Shown piece after piece: positions 16,238-25,369 of a DNA stretch of 64,000 nt. The DNA lies in contig JBIKNF010000010.1 of assembly GCA_044358835.1 (NCBI GenBank), positions 1 through 64,000 on the forward strand, read 5' to 3'. Origin of the DNA: JAJTHC01 sp044358835 (GTDB taxonomy: Bacteria > Cyanobacteriota > Vampirovibrionia > Vampirovibrionales > JAJTHC01). The position numbers and the translations under genes were made by a program. How positions within the stretch are numbered: position 1 is the stretch's first letter; every line of letters starts with the position of its first letter. The notes beneath the pieces were generated by a model. It saw only the letters and a program-made list of their open reading frames with translations. It was not told where the DNA came from and did not search any database.

Positions 16238-18523
16238 ATGACGTTTTCTTTCCCTTCCTTTCCCAATCCTCGTTCTATTCAAAAGCATCTATCTTTCAAA
16301 GGGTTTCACTATGGTTGGGTGCCTTTCGTTGCAATGGCACTCACTCTAGGCCTCTTTAATCCTTTTATGAACTTGCTATTGCCTCAGGCTTCAGCAACCA
16401 ATTACCCTGTTTCTATTTTACCGACTGAAAATATAGCACGCCCAGCGGTGAGTATCTTTAAGGGTATTAAGGTGGCTCCAGATTATGCTCGCGTGGATTT
16501 AAACTTGAGAAATACTAGTATTGTTGATATTTTACAATTACTGGCGGAACAAGGACATTTTAATATCATTGTGGACGAATCAGTCACAGGAGTCATGACA
16601 GTCGATATTAAAAATATCAGTGTCAATAAAGCCTTGGAATACATTTTTATTACAGGTGGATTGAGCTATACCCAAGAAGGGAATACCCTTGTTGTGGCGA
16701 ATACGGCGACGACCAATGCCCGTTCTTTAAATGCAAAAATCTTTAAAGTGATTCCGATTAAATATAGAGATGCGGGGCAGGTTTCCACCCAACTGAATCA
16801 AACCATTTTTGCGGCGAATAAACCGGGTACGAATAATATGGCGGTAGCCACCTTTGACCCGAATACCAATAGCTTATTAGTGGTGGCGACGGATCGTGAA
16901 GTGGCGTTGATTGAAGAGCTTTTGCCACAACTAGATTTGCCTCGTAACCGTAAAGTTTTTAAAATTATGCATGGTAATGAAACAGCAATTGCTCTTTCTG
17001 TTTTTACGACCCTTACCGCTGGCTGGGCAAGTAATTCAGCTGGTGGTGCAGCAGGCGGTGCAGCTGGTGGTGCAGCTGGTGGTGCAGCTGGTGGTGCAGC
17101 TGGTGGTGCAGCAGGCGGTGCAGCTGGTGGTGCAGCAGGCGGTGCAGCTGGTGGCGCAGCAGGCGGTGCAGCTGGTGGTGCAGCAGGCGGAGCAGCAGGC
17201 GGTGCAGCTGGTGGTGCAGCAGGCGGAGCAGCTGGTGGTGCAGCAGGCGGAGCGGCTGGTGGCGCAGCAGGAGGAGCGGCTGGCGGAGCAGCAGGAGGAG
17301 CGGCTGGCGGAGCAGCAGGAGGAGCGGCTGGCGGTGGGCAGTCTTTTCAAAGAGGTGGTTTTTCAATGGTGCCAAACCATGCCACAGGTACGGTAACGGT
17401 GTATGGCACCCCTGAACAATTACAATTGGTGGAAGAATTGATTCATGAACTAGATGTGGCTCGTCCCCAAGTAATGATTGAACTTTCTTTGATCGAACTG
17501 AGCAAATCCAACACAAAAGTCATCCAACCCATTACGAGTGGTCCGATTGGGTTTGGCGAGTTTCAAATCGCCACATTTACAGGTTCACCTTTTACATATG
17601 GAGGTAGAGCCTTAGGTATTTTAGGGGGTGGATCTAATAACGGATCGGTCGGTAAGTTTCGACTACCAGGGATAGGGTTTAACTTTAACAATAACGACAC
17701 CAAAGCAAAAATTTTAGCGAATCCCACCCTTATTGCGGTGGATGGCACCACTTCTTCGGTTAGCATTACTGATACGATTGTATACTTTACGTCAACAACG
17801 ACCGTGCCTGCCGCTGGAGTACCTACGGTAACGTGGCAAGCCAATAACCAAGAAGTCGGAATTAAACTTGAATTAACCCCAGTGATTACCAATGATGGTA
17901 ATGTGACCATGGCACTCAAACCTTCAGTAACTCAACTGATCTCGCTGAAAGAAGGGGGAGGTGGTGCGGTAAGTGCTCCTGAAATTGCCACACGTGAGTT
18001 TACGATTGCGTCTGCTCGAGTAAAAGATGGGCAAACTCTTGCCATTGGGGGCTTGTTAAGAGATACGCGCAATGAATCATGGGACAAAATACCAGGACTC
18101 GCTAACTTACCCATTGTAGGAGCCATGTTCCGTTCCACGACTTCTGCGGGTAACACGACCCAACGAACGGAACTCGTCGTTTTGGTCACGCCTCACATTC
18201 TAAAAGAAGAAGTGAACTCGCCTTACTTTGACGGTGACCCCAAACCCGCTTCCGATTCTGATGCGTTAACGGTGCCTCAACATGGAAGAACTGGTACACC
18301 CCTCGCTCCTTCAGAAGTAAAAGTGATGGGCGAAAAAGGTGGGGAACTTAAGATAGAAACCGGTCGTTTGGTCATGCCCGAACCCCAAGCCCCTAAAAGT
18401 AGTGAAAAACTGGAAAGATCTGTCAAACGTAAGCAGGCAAAAATGGAAGACCCTTATAGTGTGACGCCTTATAATGACTACATAGGTGGCCTCAATCGTA
18501 ACTTTGGTAGTAATTTCAAGTAA
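16238..18523 (+). CDS. pilQ: Type IV pilus secretin PilQ with Ala-Gly repeat tract
   Basis: This outer-membrane secretin forms the gated pore through which the pilus passes. In its 761 residues a leader/hydrophobic segment lies at 24-50 and an STN-like domain at about 85-150 (VDLNLRNTSIVDILQLL). N-domain units follow at about 165-260, then a 99-residue low-complexity tract at about 268-366 made of AAGG units. After it come the end of a secretin N domain (GTVTVYGTPEQLQLVEELI) and the secretin core with VEL-type beta segments, VKDGQTLAIGGLL and LPIVGAMFR. The tract replaces the variable loop common in secretin N domains but is unusually long and pure. pilB follows 42 bp on. Confidence 0.92.
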   Translation: MTFSFPSFPNPRSIQKHLSFKGFHYGWVPFVAMALTLGLFNPFMNLLLPQASATNYPVSILPTENIARPAVSIFKGIKVAPDYARVDLNLRNTSIVDILQLLAEQGHFNIIVDESVTGVMTVDIKNISVNKALEYIFITGGLSYTQEGNTLVVANTATTNARSLNAKIFKVIPIKYRDAGQVSTQLNQTIFAANKPGTNNMAVATFDPNTNSLLVVATDREVALIEELLPQLDLPRNRKVFKIMHGNETAIALSVFTTLTAGWASNSAGGAAGGAAGGAAGGAAGGAAGGAAGGAAGGAAGGAAGGAAGGAAGGAAGGAAGGAAGGAAGGAAGGAAGGAAGGAAGGAAGGAAGGAAGGAAGGAAGGGQSFQRGGFSMVPNHATGTVTVYGTPEQLQLVEELIHELDVARPQVMIELSLIELSKSNTKVIQPITSGPIGFGEFQIATFTGSPFTYGGRALGILGGGSNNGSVGKFRLPGIGFNFNNNDTKAKILANPTLIAVDGTTSSVSITDTIVYFTSTTTVPAAGVPTVTWQANNQEVGIKLELTPVITNDGNVTMALKPSVTQLISLKEGGGGAVSAPEIATREFTIASARVKDGQTLAIGGLLRDTRNESWDKIPGLANLPIVGAMFRSTTSAGNTTQRTELVVLVTPHILKEEVNSPYFDGDPKPASDSDALTVPQHGRTGTPLAPSEVKVMGEKGGELKIETGRLVMPEPQAPKSSEKLERSVKRKQAKMEDPYSVTPYNDYIGGLNRNFGSNFK
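17039..17335 (+). repeat. 12-bp in-frame repeat, about 25 units (AAGG)
   Basis: These 297 bases inside pilQ consist of GCW-GCN-GGN-GGN codons, encoding AGG followed by 24 AAGG tetrapeptides. The 5' two thirds uses the variants GCAGCTGGTGGT and GCAGCAGGCGGT. The 3' end uses GCAGGAGGAGCG and GCTGGCGGAGCA, so the array shows ordered variant blocks, as expected from unequal crossing-over or slippage. Unit gain or loss keeps the frame. Confidence 0.95.
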
Positions 18524-18565
18524 TGTTTGGCAATTCCCCGGTGGATTTAAAAGGAGGTGAGTGTT

Positions 18566-20362
18566 TTGTCCCTAGGTGTCGTTGAAGGAAGCGCCAGTCT
18601 TATTCTTCAAAGCGTGATTAAGTATGTACGAGATGTCAAAAAAATAAGTCCCGATGTACTAATTGCCATTATGGAGCGTTCCGAAAAGAATAAACTCTCT
18701 CTAGATGAACAGTTTCTTAAAGAAGGTGTTTTGACTCGAGAAGAGTTGGTCCAAATCGTGACCAAGTGCTTCCCTGTCAAGTATTATTCTTTAGAAAACG
18801 TCCAACCTACGGCGGAATTACTGGAACTGATTCCTGAAGAAATTATTGAAGAAAAATATCTAGTGCCTGTTTCTAATATACATGGGCGCTTGGTTATTGC
18901 CATGATTGATCCAACCGATACGGCAGCAATTGAAGAAGTGACTGTTTTAAAAGGTATGCGTCCACAGATTGTGTCTATCTTGCCTATGGACTACCGCCAA
19001 TGGATGCTGAAATTTGAAGCTCAACAGTCCTTAAGAGCCAGAGGGAACAAAGAAGCGACTCGAGATTTATTGGATCAACTTGCCAATGCAAGCCAAGTAA
19101 AACTTTCTGCCCAAGCCCAAAGACTAGACAACATTCGCGCGATGGGTGAAGCAGAAATCCAAGACACTTCAGACCCTCTCGTACGTTTTGTAAACTCAAT
19201 GTTGATTCAAGGCGTCGTGCAAGGCGCTTCAGATATTCACATCGAACCGCGAGAAGGCCATTATGTCGTACGTTTCCGTTCGGACGGGGTGTTGAAAGAA
19301 ATTTTAGATATTCCGCAAAACATGGAAGGTGCTGTCATTACCCGCTTAAAGGTTATGGCAAAAATGGATATTTCTGATCGTCGTCGGCCGCAAGATGGTC
19401 GGATGTCGATTCACTATAAAAAAGTTGAATATAACTTTCGAGTCAACACGCTTCCTGTGACAGAAGGGCGTGAAAAAATGGTTATGCGGATTTTGCGTCC
19501 GTCCGCCACGGTGACGGATTTCACCAAACTAGGCTTTACGCAAGAAGATGCCACTAAAATTGAACTGCTCTATAAAGCTCCGTATGGTATTGTACTGGTG
19601 TGTGGACCAACAGGTTCAGGTAAATCTACCACGTTGTATACTATTATGAACAAAATCAATAGTGAACTCATTAATGTTTCGACTGTTGAAGACCCTGTGG
19701 AATTAAAAATTGAAGGCTTAAACCAATCCCAAGTCAATGCCAAAGCCGATTTTACGTTTGCTAGTTCGATGCGAGCCTTATTGCGTCAAGACCCTGATGT
19801 TATTATGGTGGGTGAAATTAGAGATTACGAAACCCTTGAAGCAGGGATTCATGCTGCGTTGACGGGTCACTTAGTGTTTTCAACCATTCACGCCAACTCA
19901 ACAGCAACCACCATTACCCGCATGCTTGAAATGGGGGCATCCAGTAGTTTGATTTCTGCGGCGATCAATGGCGTGATTGCTCAGCGTTTAACGCGAGCTT
20001 TATGTCCCCATTGTAAAGAAGCCCATGAAGCGACGGATGAACAAAAAGAAATTTTATATGAGTTCTATGAAACGGCCCCCGATATGAAGGAGCCTTTGAC
20101 GATTTACAAGGCCAAAGGCTGTGAAATGTGTAAAGATTCTGGCTATTTTGGACGTACTGGCCTTTATGAAATTATGATGATTGACCGAGAATTACGTCAC
20201 TTAATTGCTTCTCAAGTCAATGAACTAGAAATTGAAGACACTGCCATGAAACGTGGCATGATTACTCTAGGAATGTGTGCCAGAACCAAAATTATCGAAG
20301 GCAAAGTGGATTTTGCTGAAATTGAACGAGTTTTAGGTCCTTTTAGAGGAGGCAGTCGATGA
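18566..20362 (+). CDS. pilB: Type IV pilus assembly ATPase PilB
   Basis: This hexameric secretion ATPase of the GspE/PilB family drives pilus extension at the cytoplasmic membrane. Its 598 residues contain an N-terminal GspEII/MshEN-like domain (about 30-145), the Walker A motif GPTGSGKSTTLY near residue 347, the Asp and His boxes, Walker B (DPDVIMVGEIRDYETLE) near 410, and a tetracysteine zinc motif (CPHC and CEMC) near 480-530. The frame is open from a GTG at 18557, but that codon overlaps the strong AGGAGG at 18552-18557. The TTG at 18566, eight bases after the box, is the better start. pilC follows after 56 bp. Confidence 0.95.
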   Translation: MSLGVVEGSASLILQSVIKYVRDVKKISPDVLIAIMERSEKNKLSLDEQFLKEGVLTREELVQIVTKCFPVKYYSLENVQPTAELLELIPEEIIEEKYLVPVSNIHGRLVIAMIDPTDTAAIEEVTVLKGMRPQIVSILPMDYRQWMLKFEAQQSLRARGNKEATRDLLDQLANASQVKLSAQAQRLDNIRAMGEAEIQDTSDPLVRFVNSMLIQGVVQGASDIHIEPREGHYVVRFRSDGVLKEILDIPQNMEGAVITRLKVMAKMDISDRRRPQDGRMSIHYKKVEYNFRVNTLPVTEGREKMVMRILRPSATVTDFTKLGFTQEDATKIELLYKAPYGIVLVCGPTGSGKSTTLYTIMNKINSELINVSTVEDPVELKIEGLNQSQVNAKADFTFASSMRALLRQDPDVIMVGEIRDYETLEAGIHAALTGHLVFSTIHANSTATTITRMLEMGASSSLISAAINGVIAQRLTRALCPHCKEAHEATDEQKEILYEFYETAPDMKEPLTIYKAKGCEMCKDSGYFGRTGLYEIMMIDRELRHLIASQVNELEIEDTAMKRGMITLGMCARTKIIEGKVDFAEIERVLGPFRGGSR

Positions 20363-20418
20363 CAAAGCCAGTTACCGATTATTTAATAGGCATAAAAATA
20401 TAGATAGGAGCTTAAGCA

Positions 20419-21651
20419 ATGGCAAACTACGCTTATAAAGCCGTGAATTTGGTTAGTCGTAAAAAGCAAGAAGGGGTCATCCCCGCTTCCAATGAAATGG
20501 AAGCACGTTCTAAATTAAGGGAAATGCAACTTTCAACGCTTTCTTTAGAAGAAGTCACGGGGTATCAAGACGGGTCAGGCACTCTCGTTAAAAAGGGATT
20601 TAAATTTGGCTTTAAAAGTAAAGTCAGTAGCAAAGAAGTCATGGCTTTTTCTCGAAACTTGGCGATTATGATTCGTGGGGGGATCCCTATTACAGAATCT
20701 TTACTTTATTTTGAAAACTTTTCAGAAAAGATTACCTATAAAGCCATGGTACAATCCGTACGTCGAGACATTCTTGGCGGTATGCCCTTTTCAGAAGCCT
20801 TAGGTAAGTTTCCTGAAGTGTTTAGTACTATTTTTATTAACATTACCCGAGCAGGAGAAAGTTCAGGGGAGCTGGATGTTACGATGGAACGTATGGCAGA
20901 CCTCATGGAACGCACCGAAAAAATTAAAGCCAAAGTGATTTCAACAGCCATTTACCCTGCCATTGTGTTGGGCTTAGTGGGCATCGTTTTACTGGTTATT
21001 TTTTACTTTGTGTTGCCGTCTTTTGAAAAAATCTATACCCAAATGGGGGTGGACTTACCGTTAATCACCAAAGTTATGATTTTTATTTCCAACTGCTTGC
21101 GAAGTGGTTGGTTTATTACGCTTCCTGCGGTGGCTTGTGCAGTGTGGGGGTTCATGAAATTTATTTCTACTAATTTAGGTAAACGCTTGATTGACCAATA
21201 TGTGATTTATATTCCAGTTCTCAAACAAGTCATTCGATTTACAAACGTGTCAAGCTTTATTTCTACCTTGAGTGTTTGTTTTGGAGCGGGTATTCCGATT
21301 ACAGAAGGGTTGGATTATGCGGTTTCAACGGTAGGGAATGCCACCTATCGAACCACACTGATGAATGTCAATACGCAAGTGCAGACAGGACGACGTTTGG
21401 GGGTAGCCTTAGCTGAAACAGGTATTATTCCTGAACTGGTTTTGCTGATTGTGGCAACGGGCGAAGAGTCGGGGAGCTTGGATCAATCTTTGGGCACTGC
21501 CCAAGAATATTTGGAAAAAGAAATTGATCAACGGATTGGGGTGTTGATGTCTTTTATGGAACCTATACTTTTGATGTTTTTGGGGATTATTGTTGGAATT
21601 GTAGCCTTATCCATCTACATGCCGCTCTTTAGTATGTATGAAAATATGTAG
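20419..21651 (+). CDS. pilC: Type IV pilus inner-membrane platform protein PilC
   Basis: This polytopic platform protein (GspF/PilC family) couples the PilB motor to pilin insertion. The 410 residues contain an N-terminal MANYAYKAVNL strand as in GspF, then two homologous T2SSF domains at about 75-200 and 280-400, each with a short cytoplasmic helix bundle (SRNLAIMIRGGIPITESL; ISTLSVCFGAGIPITEGL) and hydrophobic segments at about 180-205, 228-250 and 383-405. AGGAG precedes the ATG. It is the last gene of the pilQ-pilB-pilC block. pilT and pilMNO are not in the window. Confidence 0.94.
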   Translation: MANYAYKAVNLVSRKKQEGVIPASNEMEARSKLREMQLSTLSLEEVTGYQDGSGTLVKKGFKFGFKSKVSSKEVMAFSRNLAIMIRGGIPITESLLYFENFSEKITYKAMVQSVRRDILGGMPFSEALGKFPEVFSTIFINITRAGESSGELDVTMERMADLMERTEKIKAKVISTAIYPAIVLGLVGIVLLVIFYFVLPSFEKIYTQMGVDLPLITKVMIFISNCLRSGWFITLPAVACAVWGFMKFISTNLGKRLIDQYVIYIPVLKQVIRFTNVSSFISTLSVCFGAGIPITEGLDYAVSTVGNATYRTTLMNVNTQVQTGRRLGVALAETGIIPELVLLIVATGEESGSLDQSLGTAQEYLEKEIDQRIGVLMSFMEPILLMFLGIIVGIVALSIYMPLFSMYENM

Positions 21652-21653
21652 TA

Positions 21654-21801
21654 ATACCAATTTAACGATTAAATAGCGTCTGGCGTCTTCGTTGTCGCTC
21701 AGGTTCTCGATGTACTTATGTACGTTTATGTACACTTCACCCATCTGCGAGTCTAGGCACCTAGAATCCACCTATACGCTATTCAGTCGTTTAAATGGTA
21801 T
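21654..21801. repeat. Repeat family A, full copy (148 bp)
   Basis: The element is an imperfect palindrome. ATACCAATTTAACGATTAAA with TAGCG at the left returns as an inverted, slightly changed copy at the right (CGCTATTCAGTCGTTTAAAT and GGTAT). The centre holds a TACGTTTATGTA core and GTCTAGGCACCTAGA. Its reverse complement lines up with the copies at 55821-55970 and 62461-62610 (GCGACAACGAAG, CATAAACGTACATAA, TTCTAGG). It starts three bases after the pilC stop codon and has no ORF. Confidence 0.75.
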
Positions 21802-21828
21802 AAGCACTTTTTCGCAAAGTTCGTTTTT

Positions 21829-21870
21829 ACCATATTCCCGTCCTTTTCAGGGGCGGGAATATGGTATTTT
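21829..21870 (+). terminator. Intrinsic terminator downstream of pilC
   Basis: A perfect 12-bp stem (ACCATATTCCCG at 21829-21840 and its complement at 21854-21865) with a 13-base loop is followed by ATTTTC. It probably ends the pilus transcript and isolates dnaK, although the T-run is short. Confidence 0.6.
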
Positions 21871-21962
21871 CTGATCTTTTTTCTATGAACCCCCCATAAA
21901 ACTTAAGAAATGATGATAAAAAAACTAAAAAAACCTTATGACTAAAGGGGTTATAACTTTTT

Positions 21963-21991
21963 TTGACTACAATGAAATAGATGTAAATAAT
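21963..21991 (+). promoter_or_regulatory. Possible dnaK promoter
   Basis: TTGACT at 21963-21968 and AATAAT at 21986-21991 are spaced by 17 bases, about 140 bases upstream of the dnaK start. I saw no CIRCE-type inverted repeat between it and the gene. Confidence 0.45.
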
Positions 21992-22134
21992 CGCAAGGGT
22001 GTAAAAAACTAAATAAAATCTAAAGAATGCAAGCCTTACTATACATACCTGTATCTTTCATTTAGAATAGTCGTATCTTAATTTTATTTTTGATGAAAAA
22101 GTTATTACATTTAAACAATAAGGAACACATCCCC

Positions 22135-23976
22135 ATGGCAAAAGTCGTCGGTATCGATTTAGGTACAACCAACTCCGTTGTTTCCGTAATGGAAGGCGGT
22201 CAACCCGTTGTAATTGCAAATGCAGAAGGCAACCGTACTACGCCTTCTGTTGTGGCATTTAGCAAAAATGGTGATCGCTTGGTTGGGCAACATGCCAAAC
22301 GTCAAGCGGTTGTCAACCCTGATCGTACCATTGCTTCAAACAAGCGTTACATGGGTAGTGACAAAACATGGTCCATTGACGCTAAAGAATGGACGCCCCA
22401 AGAAATTTCGGCTCAAATTTTACGTAAACTTGCGGATGACGCGTCTACTTACTTAGGTGAAAAAGTCACGCAAGCCGTCATTACCGTGCCTGCTTACTTC
22501 AACGATGCTCAGCGTCAAGCCACCAAAGATGCTGGACGCATTGCGGGTTTAGAAGTGTTACGTATCGTCAATGAACCGACTGCGGCCGCTTTTGCCTACG
22601 GCTTAGACAAAAAAGATCACGAAGAAACCATTTTGGTTTTTGACTTAGGGGGCGGTACTTTTGACGTAACCATTCTTGAAATGGGCGAAGGCGTTTACGA
22701 AGTTAAAGCCACTAGTGGAGACACTCACTTGGGTGGAGATGACTTTGATGAAGCGGTGATGGAATGGATTATGGCCGAATTCAAAAAAGTCGAAGGTATG
22801 GATCTTAAAAATGACAAGCAAGCCTTGCAACGGGTCCGTGAAGCCGCAGAAAAAGCAAAGTGCGAGTTATCTTCCTTAGAATCCACCAACATTAACTTGC
22901 CCTTTATTACGGCTACAGCAGAAGGCCCCAAGCACTTGGATGTCTCCTTGTCTCGTGCCACGTTCAACCAAATCACCAAAGAACTGGTTGAACGTTGCCG
23001 TATTCCCGTTGAAGCCGCCATTAAAGACGCGGGCTTAAGCAAAGAAAACATTGATGAAATCGTTTTAGTCGGCGGTTCCACGCGTATTCCTGCGGTTCAA
23101 AAATTGGTGGAATCCATTACAGGCAAAGCGGCTAATCAAGGCGTCAACCCTGACGAAGTGGTCGCCGTGGGTGCTGCCCTTCAAGGGGGCGTCCTTGCGG
23201 GGGATGTCAAGGACATCGTGTTGTTGGATGTTACGCCACTGTCCTTAGGCGTTGAAACCATGGGTTCTGTAATGACGAAACTTATTGAACGTAACACCAC
23301 CATTCCCACCAAGCGTAGCGAAGTCTTCTCCACCGCTGCGGACAATCAAACCAGTGTGGATGTTCATGTGCTTCAAGGTGAACGTCAATTCGCCAAAGAC
23401 AATAAGTCCTTGGGTGTGTTCCGCCTAGAAGGTATTGGGCCTGCCCCTCGTGGTATTCCTAAGGTGGAAGTCACCTTTGATATTGATGCCAACGGTATTT
23501 TGAGCGTTTCGGCGAAAGATCAAGCCACAGGCAAGCAACAATCCATTACGATTAACGACAGTTCCAATTTGAGCGATGCTGAAGTGGATCGCATGGTTGA
23601 AGAGGCAGAGAAGTTCAAAGCTGAAGATGAAGCCAAGAAAAAGCAAGTAGAAGCCAAAAATCAAGCGGAACAGCTTTGCTATTCTGTAGAACACCAGATC
23701 AAAGATTTGGGTGACAAGGTGGAAGCGTCTGAAAAAGAAAAAGCCGAAGGACTGATCACACAACTGCGTGACGCCATTTCGGCAGACCAGCATGACGATA
23801 TTCAACGCTTGCATGACGAACTTCAAGAAGTGGCTTACGCCATTAGCACCAAAGCGTATGAAGCCGCAGGGTCTGCTCCCACGGCGGCGGATGCTGGCTC
23901 AGTTCAAGCAAACGCAGAAGACGATGATGTGATTGATGCGGATTACACGCCAAGTGATGACGCTGCGAAAGTCTAA
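22135..23976 (+). CDS. dnaK: Chaperone DnaK (Hsp70)
   Basis: This ATP-dependent cytoplasmic folding chaperone shows the Hsp70 signatures: GIDLGTTNSVVSVMEGG at the N-terminus, IVNEPTAAAFAYGLDK near residue 145, VFDLGGGTFDVTILE near 170 and VLVGGSTRIPAVQKLV near 310. The substrate-binding domain begins after DVTPLSLGVETMG near 365, and a helical lid ends in an acidic tail with DDDVIDADYT, as in other bacterial DnaKs. The frame is open 15 codons further upstream, but ATG 22135 has AAGGA before it and gives the canonical MAKVVGIDLG start. At 613 residues the length is normal. grpE and dnaJ do not adjoin it; the only J-domain gene seen is at 61 kb. Confidence 0.97.
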   Translation: MAKVVGIDLGTTNSVVSVMEGGQPVVIANAEGNRTTPSVVAFSKNGDRLVGQHAKRQAVVNPDRTIASNKRYMGSDKTWSIDAKEWTPQEISAQILRKLADDASTYLGEKVTQAVITVPAYFNDAQRQATKDAGRIAGLEVLRIVNEPTAAAFAYGLDKKDHEETILVFDLGGGTFDVTILEMGEGVYEVKATSGDTHLGGDDFDEAVMEWIMAEFKKVEGMDLKNDKQALQRVREAAEKAKCELSSLESTNINLPFITATAEGPKHLDVSLSRATFNQITKELVERCRIPVEAAIKDAGLSKENIDEIVLVGGSTRIPAVQKLVESITGKAANQGVNPDEVVAVGAALQGGVLAGDVKDIVLLDVTPLSLGVETMGSVMTKLIERNTTIPTKRSEVFSTAADNQTSVDVHVLQGERQFAKDNKSLGVFRLEGIGPAPRGIPKVEVTFDIDANGILSVSAKDQATGKQQSITINDSSNLSDAEVDRMVEEAEKFKAEDEAKKKQVEAKNQAEQLCYSVEHQIKDLGDKVEASEKEKAEGLITQLRDAISADQHDDIQRLHDELQEVAYAISTKAYEAAGSAPTAADAGSVQANAEDDDVIDADYTPSDDAAKV

Positions 23977-23993
23977 TCAAACGCTATATTTCT

Positions 23994-24028
23994 AAAAATC
24001 AGGGGGACGACGATCCCTCTGATTTTTT
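23994..24028 (+). terminator. Intrinsic terminator of dnaK
   Basis: AAAATCAGGGGG pairs with TCCCTCTGATTTTTT around a 7-base loop, and the stem runs into a T6 tract 18 bases after the dnaK stop. Confidence 0.85.
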
Positions 24029-24055
24029 ATGTTATAATTCACGCGTATAACATAA
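24027..24055. promoter_or_regulatory. Operator-like palindrome over the yggT -10 box
   Basis: TTATGTTATA at 24027-24036 and TATAACATAA at 24046-24055 are perfect 10-bp inverted arms separated by nine bases. The left arm contains TATAAT (24033-24038), a probable -10 box 36 bases before the YggT start. A repressor bound here would block transcription; its identity is unknown. The palindrome also overlaps the T-run of the dnaK terminator. Confidence 0.55.
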
Positions 24056-24073
24056 AAAAAAGGATGCTTCCCT

Positions 24074-24328
24074 ATGCTTTCATTATTTGCTCATTTTTTG
24101 GCCACTTTAGTGAATCTTTATAAAATTATGATCTTTATTCGCATTCTCCTAACGTGGATCCCTTCGTTGGATTGGCGTTATCCTCTTTTTCGTTTTTTAG
24201 AAGAGGCCACAGAACCTGTGCTTCGTTATGCTCGAAATCTCATTCCGCCTGTAGGAATGTTTGATCTTTCCCCGATTGTCGTTTTTTTAGGGCTAAATGT
24301 GTTGGAATACCTGCTGAAAAGCTTGTAA
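24074..24328 (+). CDS. YggT-family membrane protein
   Basis: This 84-residue inner-membrane protein of the YggT family has two hydrophobic segments (about 5-27 and 62-82) flanking the conserved loop IRILLTWIPSLDWRYPLFRFLEEATEPVLRYARNLIPP (position 23 onwards), where the W-x-P and TEP-x-L-x-x-R-x-x-IPP residues are diagnostic. The family is widespread in bacteria and in cyanobacteria and plastids, where YlmG-type members are linked to cell division, osmotic stress and thylakoid or nucleoid organisation; the exact role here is open. AAAAGGATG precedes the ATG. It is monocistronic, with an operator-like palindrome at its promoter. Confidence 0.88.
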   Translation: MLSLFAHFLATLVNLYKIMIFIRILLTWIPSLDWRYPLFRFLEEATEPVLRYARNLIPPVGMFDLSPIVVFLGLNVLEYLLKSL

Positions 24329-24330
24329 GA

Positions 24331-24470
24331 CCCATTAAACGATTAAATGTCGTGTGGTCTCTTGGTTAAGGCTACGATTTTTTTGTTTGGTTATGTATGT
24401 TTATGTTCCCGCCCGCACAAAAAATATAGGCGCCTACAATAGCCTAATACGCTATTCATCCGTCTTCTGG
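24331..24470. repeat. Repeat family A, inverted copy
   Basis: The reverse complement reads in order TTTTTTGTGCGGGCG, ACATAAACATACATAACCAA, AAAAAAATCGTAGC and AGAGACCA, matching 62461-62610 almost base for base. The ends (CATTAAACGATTAAATG and GCTATTCATCCGTC) are those of the copy at 21654. It lies directly after the yggT stop. Confidence 0.75.
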
Positions 24471-24715
24471 CTTCACTTGTGATTCGCAAAAAAGTACCAA
24501 AACCGCTGGTTTTGGGCGGACGTGCGTGAATGACTTTTTCATGCTGATGAAGTCATTGGTTATTTATATATGTTTTGTTACAATTTAAAAACACTAGCAC
24601 AAAAGTTTCGTCTTTCTGCCTTTATGCCCTTGGATATAGAATTAGCAATCAATCAAACCATCGATGTAAATCGTGGATTCAAACAAAAATACTTAGGACA
24701 AAGAGGAACACAGAC

Positions 24716-25051
24716 ATGGGACTAGCCGCTACAAGCGCCCGCAAGTATATGCTAATGGCATACAAAATGAATTTGCAGTTCGATTTGCAACAAATTGCAC
24801 AAGCGCGCTTAAGATTAATGAGTATTATTGACAAGGTATACGCTGCCAGTAGCTCCATGGACCCTAGCAGTCCAGTGGCACAACAACATGATCAATTTGT
24901 CGCACGGTTACAAACTCAAGACAAACGCATTGCGCTGATGCAAGAAAAAATGAAACAGCAGGCTTCTGCGATTGATCAAGAAATGCAAAGCTTAGATAAA
25001 ATCATTGAAGGTGGTATTAAGCAGAACTTTAACTACATAGGCAATGCCTAA
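24716..25051 (+). CDS. Small coiled-coil protein, family C member 2
   Basis: This is a 111-residue protein of unknown function. The open frame extends upstream to 24575, but the ATG at 24716 has AAGAGGA eight bases before it and aligns with the N-terminus of the paralogue at 25370. It shows an ARK-type N-terminal helix, LQFDLQQIAQARLRL near residue 20, the hinge SMDPSSP near 46, a Gln/Lys-rich coiled-coil half (QDKRIALMQEKMKQQ) and a C-terminal GIKQNFNYIG. No signal peptide or membrane span is seen. A related gene lies 318 bp downstream and a more distant one at 4240-4566. Confidence 0.75.
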   Translation: MGLAATSARKYMLMAYKMNLQFDLQQIAQARLRLMSIIDKVYAASSSMDPSSPVAQQHDQFVARLQTQDKRIALMQEKMKQQASAIDQEMQSLDKIIEGGIKQNFNYIGNA

Positions 25052-25369
25052 GCGAGCGCATTGAAAAGCAAATATAGGGGGAACGCACGGTTGCCTTTCC
25101 TTGAATAGACCAACGCGACGCTTCTGTAACGGCTTATTACAGGGTGACGCACAAAATATCGTTAAGATTGTTTTTATGCCAATAGACAATCTCTTTTGAC
25201 GTTGTAAACCCAGTTAAACGCCCCATTCCAGTCAATGCCTTATTTTAACCCTTTTATGAACTTGACCCTTATTTGACCTACTTCTTATTGACTCACCCTT
25301 GACTGACCACTCAACACAATCCCTCGATGACCAACCCCCAACCTATAAATACCCTAGGAGTGCATGCTT
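25052..25369. other. Intergenic spacer between family C members 2 and 3
   Basis: These 318 bases contain no supported gene. There is a cluster of short TTGACC/TGACTGACC-like direct repeats around 25259-25310 (CTTGACCC, TTTGACCT, CTTGACTGACC), which could be regulator sites or chance. Confidence 0.3.

Noticed and set aside
16971..17396. Long alternative-frame ORFs over the pilQ repeat on both strands
   Set aside because: They arise from the repeat, which lacks stops in several frames; their products are repetitive Gln/Val, Leu/His or Ser/Cys strings.
22081..22134. N-terminal extension of DnaK
   Set aside because: The canonical start MAKVVGIDLG at 22135 has a ribosome-binding site and normal family length.
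24575..24715. Upstream extension of family C member 2
   Set aside because: The extra N-terminal sequence has no ribosome-binding site and does not align with the other two family members.
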